DNA from: Aurantiochytrium sp. KH105
Taxonomy: Eukaryota; Sar; Bigyra; Thraustochytrida; Thraustochytriidae
Reading direction: 5' to 3'
Assembly: GCA_003116975.1 (NCBI GenBank)
Contig: BGKB01000057.1
Span: 186,001 to 250,000 of the forward strand
Length of the DNA: 64,000 nucleotides
Part shown: in pieces, positions 60,396 to 64,000 of the stretch
Layout of the letters: each line of letters starts with the position of its first letter
How positions within the stretch are numbered: the first letter of the stretch is position 1
Position numbers and translations under genes: made by a program
The notes under the pieces: model-generated
Told to the model about the DNA's origin: nothing
What the model saw: only the letters and a program-made list of their open reading frames with translations
Database searches by the model: none

Positions 60396-63300
60396 TCACG
60401 ATGTACGCGCTCTCTCCTTGACTGCTCGCTTCAGCACGGCGTGAGCAATGTCTTCGCGCGCTTCGCGAATGAGAACCTCGTCGGGCGGTTCCGCCTTTCT
60501 CGCCAACACATCCAACAGGGGCTCATCTGCAACGACCTTGCACATGCCCGCATCGGTCGCGACTTGAGCGCTGAGCTGCACCATGACCCTGCGCAAAATG
60601 ACTTTTTGCTGTGCAAACCGCATGAGGAGTTGCTCAAGCTTGGAACCACGAGCAGTCTCGCTCTGCTCAAGATGAAGACAGGCTTTGGCGAGAGGATGCC
60701 TTGCGCTCGCGATAACCAATAGGTGCTCTTGTCTTGCATGGAGTTGTGTCTTTGTTAGCAAAACGCTTAGAAGGCGCCATCGAGCCGATACACGGCGCCG
60801 CCGAAGCTCGCGCCATCCTTGTGCAGCGACTGCGAGCCGATTTAGCGCCGCAATGACTTGCACTTGCTCGGGCGCCATATCAACATGTCCAGCTTCGCAA
60901 CGCGAAGCAATACTTGCATGCAGCCCCGACGCCGAGGTGTTCATGAGAACACGAACATGATCGGAGACGACATCGCCGAGCGCCGTGTCCGTGGCGCACT
61001 CACGAGATAAGAGATCGAGCCCTAGACTAAGAAGATTCTGCGCACGTTCGCCAGGATCATCCGCGCCTCGACGTGCCTCACCCGCACTCATAAAGTCGTA
61101 CTCTACAGCGAGAAGATCGTGAACAATACTCGCATGCGATAAAGGAGAACTTTCTTTTGCGTTGTCCGCTTCGTTGCGAATTGCTTCAAGAACAAGTCGC
61201 GAGGCGGCAAGGTCATGACGCAGTCGTCGGACCGAAACTTCAAGCATGGCTGCCCGAGCCCCCTCAGTCTGCCGCTTCTCGGAAAGACGAGCGACCTCGC
61301 TGCGTTTGAGCTCGCGAATTCGGCTCACGAGTCCTGTGGACTCGGCGCTCTTTGCGAGAAGAGCAGACCACTTGGATGACGTGCTACCATCATGACCACC
61401 TGTCTCGCCAGCCGATGTCGTGGAGGGCGCGACGAGTCGTTTTGCACTCGAGCCCATGTTCATGAAATTGACGCGCGACAATCTCCTTGCGTTTGCGGGC
61501 GCCGCACTCGACGGTCTTCTCGCTGCACTTTCCTCTTGAGAAGATGCAGCCGGCGGAGCAGGTGTGGTGGCCGCGACCCTCGTCTGCGCCTGAACAGATA
61601 GAAATTGATCCTGACTTTGATCTTCTTCTTGCCCCCCCCGAGCCTGACTTTGACCCTGCCTTTGACCCTGACTTTGTCCGAAGTCATTGTCGGAGTCTTC
61701 GTCGAACGGATCAGACACAGATCCGCTATTGTGGGACGAGTGAGCGAAAAGCGCAGCCGTAGACTTTGCCGTCCGGAGCCGCGGGATCGCCATAACCTCT
61801 GATCGCTGCACGCTCAGGGAACGACGTTGTGCGCTGAGCGATCGCCGCAAAGAGGGCGAAAGCCCGCTCTTGATGGTCGCCACGGCTGCCGTCGATGCGG
61901 CAGCCTGTGCTTTGGCCCCCTCGAGCTCGCGTTCCTGTTCTTTGAGAGCCAAGACGAGCTCAACTTTCTCCTTTTCTATCCTCTCGGCGGTCTCCCACGC
62001 CGCACTGCTTTCATCCCTAGACTCACTCAGCTCTTGCTCGAGTTTGCAGACAGTCGAGCACGCTCGCTCGAGCTCAGCCTCCAATGAAGAGCGATGCTCT
62101 ACCCATAAATCATATTCGTTGAGAGGCATCCAATGTCCTGCATCCGTGTTCGTCTCGATCGAAGACATTGTCGTCGCAGCTGGAGACGCCACAGTCTGAC
62201 CTCCGCTCGCATCGATGATTTGCTGTTCGCTGCCATCAAGCGATCCTGCACTTGATTTGCGTCGGCTTGCTGCACTTTGAGGCCTTCGACGGCCCAGCGA
62301 ATTGCGTGGTCTGGCAGCTTTACGAGCGCTCGTCTCGCCTTGGCCATCCTCATTTCCTTCTTGCAAGATCGGCTCTGCTGGCTTGGCAAGCGTAGACATC
62401 TCGGCACGTTCTTCATCGCTAGGCGTTGCTCCCTTGCGTTCGCGCAATTCCTGCATGTGTTCTGAGATATCTCTTGAAAAATCTGCAGCATGATCGCCGC
62501 CATGATGGCGATTTTTCTCCTCCTCCTCCTCCTTGCCTCGAATCAGCTGCGCCATCCATTCCTGCTCTCGCGCCTCAAATTCTACCTTTTGACGTTCGAG
62601 CGCCTCCATGTTGGAGCGCGCTTGCTGCATCGCTTCAATGAGTTGCTGATTGAGCTTTTCGTTCAGTTCCTTCGCGCCAGCAAGGTCCTTTTCCAGCTTA
62701 GCATTTGAACGCTGCGCTCCGCGCAAGTCGTCTTGATATTTGGCGACTTGCTCGTTTTGCGCGAGAATGTGGTTTTGCGCTTCCGCCAGTGCCTCCGCAA
62801 GCTTCGCCGCTTGCTCCTCCTTTTTCTGCGCAACTTCAATCTCTCCGCGAAGTTTGCTCAGCTCGCTCTGGAGCCTGGACACTGTGGCGTCGTGTTGCTG
62901 TATAAGTTTGTCTCGGTCCTGCTGAAGGTTGCGCACAAATTCCTTTCGCGTCTGGAGCTCTGCTGAGAGCCGCTCATTCTTCTCCAAGGCTTGCTGCAAT
63001 TTTTGACGCGTGTAATCCTCCTCCAGCAACGCCGCAGCGGGGTCCATGCTCGATCGCGAATTTGCCTTGTCTGCTGCCGTTGTGTGCATTTCGCCATCTT
63101 CGGGGTCCGTCTGAGGTTCCCCACTTTGACCAGTGCCCTCAACATGAATACCGTTTCTCGCCAACACGCTCCGGGCCGCCTCGACAATGGAGGCGTTCAT
63201 TTGCTGGGAGGCCTTTTGTCGAATTTGATTCAAGTCGATGACTTCTCGCGCAGAGGCAAGGGTACCAAAGTGAAGCTCCTTGACGAGGAGAAGTTGCTGC

Positions 63301-63659
63301 AAGTGTCTGCGGCGTTCTTCATCGAGCGCGTCTTCGCGTCTTTTAAGCTTGGCCTCGAGGATCTCATTTCGGGATGCAAGCTGGTCCATGCGATCTTTTG
63401 AGACTTTGGCGTGTCGCTCAAGGACACGAACTTGATGTCGAAGCTCTTCTCGAAAGAAAGCAGTCATCTTGTCAACAAGTTTCTTGTCCCTTTCCTTGAG
63501 TGCTGCTCGGGTATCCTCTTCGCGTTCGATGCCGTATCGCTCGGATGAGAGGCCTGTGGCCCCGCGAATGAGGTCTAGGTACACGTCATGTGCATCTTTA
63601 CTTTCCCATTTTGCATGTTGGCCCATGTGACGCGGCATCTCCTCCTCGACGCGGTCCAT
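60396..63659 (-). CDS. Large coiled-coil protein, function unknown
   Basis: A 1087-residue protein dominated by coiled coil. After a short N-terminal part (WESKDAHDVYLDLIRGATGL), residues about 50-400 have long E/K/Q/L heptads (KLKRREDALDEERRRHLQQL, LEKNERLSAELQTRKEF). A disordered basic/serine segment (about 430-490, RRPQSAASRRKSS) is followed by another coiled coil near 510-590. A second disordered region follows, with a Q/G/S-rich stretch encoded by a repeat at about 61640-61690. The C-terminal 300 residues are helical and less repetitive (for example HASIVHDLLAVEYDFM, HVRVLMNTSASGLHASIASR) and might be a real domain, but I do not recognise it. No membrane segment. Centrosomal, flagellar or trafficking scaffolds often look like this; none can be assigned. 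Confidence 0.8.
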   Translation of the reverse strand: MDRVEEEMPRHMGQHAKWESKDAHDVYLDLIRGATGLSSERYGIEREEDTRAALKERDKKLVDKMTAFFREELRHQVRVLERHAKVSKDRMDQLASRNEILEAKLKRREDALDEERRRHLQQLLLVKELHFGTLASAREVIDLNQIRQKASQQMNASIVEAARSVLARNGIHVEGTGQSGEPQTDPEDGEMHTTAADKANSRSSMDPAAALLEEDYTRQKLQQALEKNERLSAELQTRKEFVRNLQQDRDKLIQQHDATVSRLQSELSKLRGEIEVAQKKEEQAAKLAEALAEAQNHILAQNEQVAKYQDDLRGAQRSNAKLEKDLAGAKELNEKLNQQLIEAMQQARSNMEALERQKVEFEAREQEWMAQLIRGKEEEEEKNRHHGGDHAADFSRDISEHMQELRERKGATPSDEERAEMSTLAKPAEPILQEGNEDGQGETSARKAARPRNSLGRRRPQSAASRRKSSAGSLDGSEQQIIDASGGQTVASPAATTMSSIETNTDAGHWMPLNEYDLWVEHRSSLEAELERACSTVCKLEQELSESRDESSAAWETAERIEKEKVELVLALKEQERELEGAKAQAAASTAAVATIKSGLSPSLRRSLSAQRRSLSVQRSEVMAIPRLRTAKSTAALFAHSSHNSGSVSDPFDEDSDNDFGQSQGQRQGQSQARGGQEEDQSQDQFLSVQAQTRVAATTPAPPAASSQEESAARRPSSAAPANARRLSRVNFMNMGSSAKRLVAPSTTSAGETGGHDGSTSSKWSALLAKSAESTGLVSRIRELKRSEVARLSEKRQTEGARAAMLEVSVRRLRHDLAASRLVLEAIRNEADNAKESSPLSHASIVHDLLAVEYDFMSAGEARRGADDPGERAQNLLSLGLDLLSRECATDTALGDVVSDHVRVLMNTSASGLHASIASRCEAGHVDMAPEQVQVIAALNRLAVAAQGWRELRRRRVSARWRLLSVLLTKTQLHARQEHLLVIASARHPLAKACLHLEQSETARGSKLEQLLMRFAQQKVILRRVMVQLSAQVATDAGMCKVVADEPLLDVLARKAEPPDEVLIREAREDIAHAVLKRAVKERARTS

Positions 63660-64000
63660 ACGTACGTCACTGCTTTGTTCGAATTGTCCAGGTCCCTTTA
63701 CTTTTCTTCAACGTTGGAAAGAGGGAGACTCGGAGGGACAGAGCGTTCATCCAGTTTGCAATGTGTGGTCGCCCTCGCGATAGCATCAACCGTGAGGCCG
63801 CGCGCGTCCGAGCCCGCCTCGTCAAGAGGCGGGCACTGCTCTTCTTCTTCTTCTTGCGGAGAGATTGTGCTACTGTTTGAGACTCGTAGAGTAGCATTAT
63901 GTTTCCGTTCAGCTTATCCTAAGTTCTTCTATACCCCTCATGGCAAACATTATGCTCGGTACAATGGGGTGTACTCTGGCAATCTTTGACATGGACCTTG
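63660..64000. other. Right-edge upstream region of the coiled-coil gene
   Basis: 341 bases holding the leader and promoter of the minus-strand coiled-coil gene. A TTC tract near 63841-63855 is GAA-rich on the sense strand. The frames here are not convincing genes. Confidence 0.45.

Overview
The window is nuclear DNA from a GC-rich eukaryotic microbe with compact genes that appear almost intronless. I read 24 protein-coding genes, each as one uninterrupted frame. No rRNA, tRNA, CRISPR array, prokaryotic operon or intact mobile element was found. The mix points to a heterotrophic protist: peroxisomal PTS1 enzymes, a PTS1-type ether-lipid synthase, a GPI-anchor assembly subunit, a derlin, a Rab GTPase, an FHA/forkhead-like protein, a DIX-like domain and large LRR/IQ/EF-hand and coiled-coil proteins. 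With intron scarcity and high GC, a stramenopile of the thraustochytrid/labyrinthulomycete kind is my best guess. That is an inference from gene style, not from a marker gene.

Layout. 0.4-8.2 kb: peroxisomal enoyl-CoA isomerase-like protein (-), Mpv17/PMP22 protein (+), PPxY coiled-coil protein (-), pfkB-family kinase (+), membrane-anchored APH/choline-kinase-like protein (-). 8.2-14.6 kb: a 2126-residue LRR-IQ-zinc-finger-coiled-coil-EF-hand protein (-). 15.5-22.6 kb: Rab GTPase (-), tetraspanin-like protein (+), FHA/forkhead-like regulator (-), PIG-H (+), zinc-ribbon hypothetical (+). 22.7-30 kb: a fusion of a CDP-alcohol phosphotransferase-type membrane domain with a cytidylyltransferase (-), a DIX-plus-auxilin-J-domain protein (+), an acidic LIM protein (+). 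30.3-41.9 kb: CPA2-type cation/proton antiporter (-), derlin (-), UDP-glucose pyrophosphorylase (+), LRRC40-like protein (+), His/Gln-rich protein (-). 43.7-52.7 kb: a 3014-residue secreted, Cys/Trp-rich, EGF-containing, probably GPI-anchored surface protein (+). 53-63.7 kb: divergent DyP-type peroxidase homologue (-), alkyl-DHAP synthase (+), fructose-1,6-bisphosphatase (+), large coiled-coil protein (-).

How the genes relate. There are no operons. Many neighbours are divergent pairs sharing a 0.3-0.8 kb promoter region, alternating with convergent pairs. Several genes share a lipid, membrane or secretory theme: peroxisomal isomerase and ether-lipid synthase, the CCT/CPT fusion, PIG-H, derlin, Rab and the GPI-anchored giant. 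UGPase and FBPase supply sugar nucleotides and gluconeogenesis. Sense-strand leaders just before start codons are often purine-rich (GAGC/GAGA tracts).

Most unusual: (1) the DIX-auxilin J protein; (2) the cytidylyltransferase/CDP-alcohol phosphotransferase fusion whose membrane half has a degraded catalytic motif; (3) an FHA-forkhead protein with altered phosphopeptide- and DNA-contact residues; (4) a DyP homologue lacking both distal catalytic residues; (5) the giant surface protein; and (6) several strong non-coding hairpins and repeat arrays near promoters. Domain calls come from reading the translations by eye; no database search was run.
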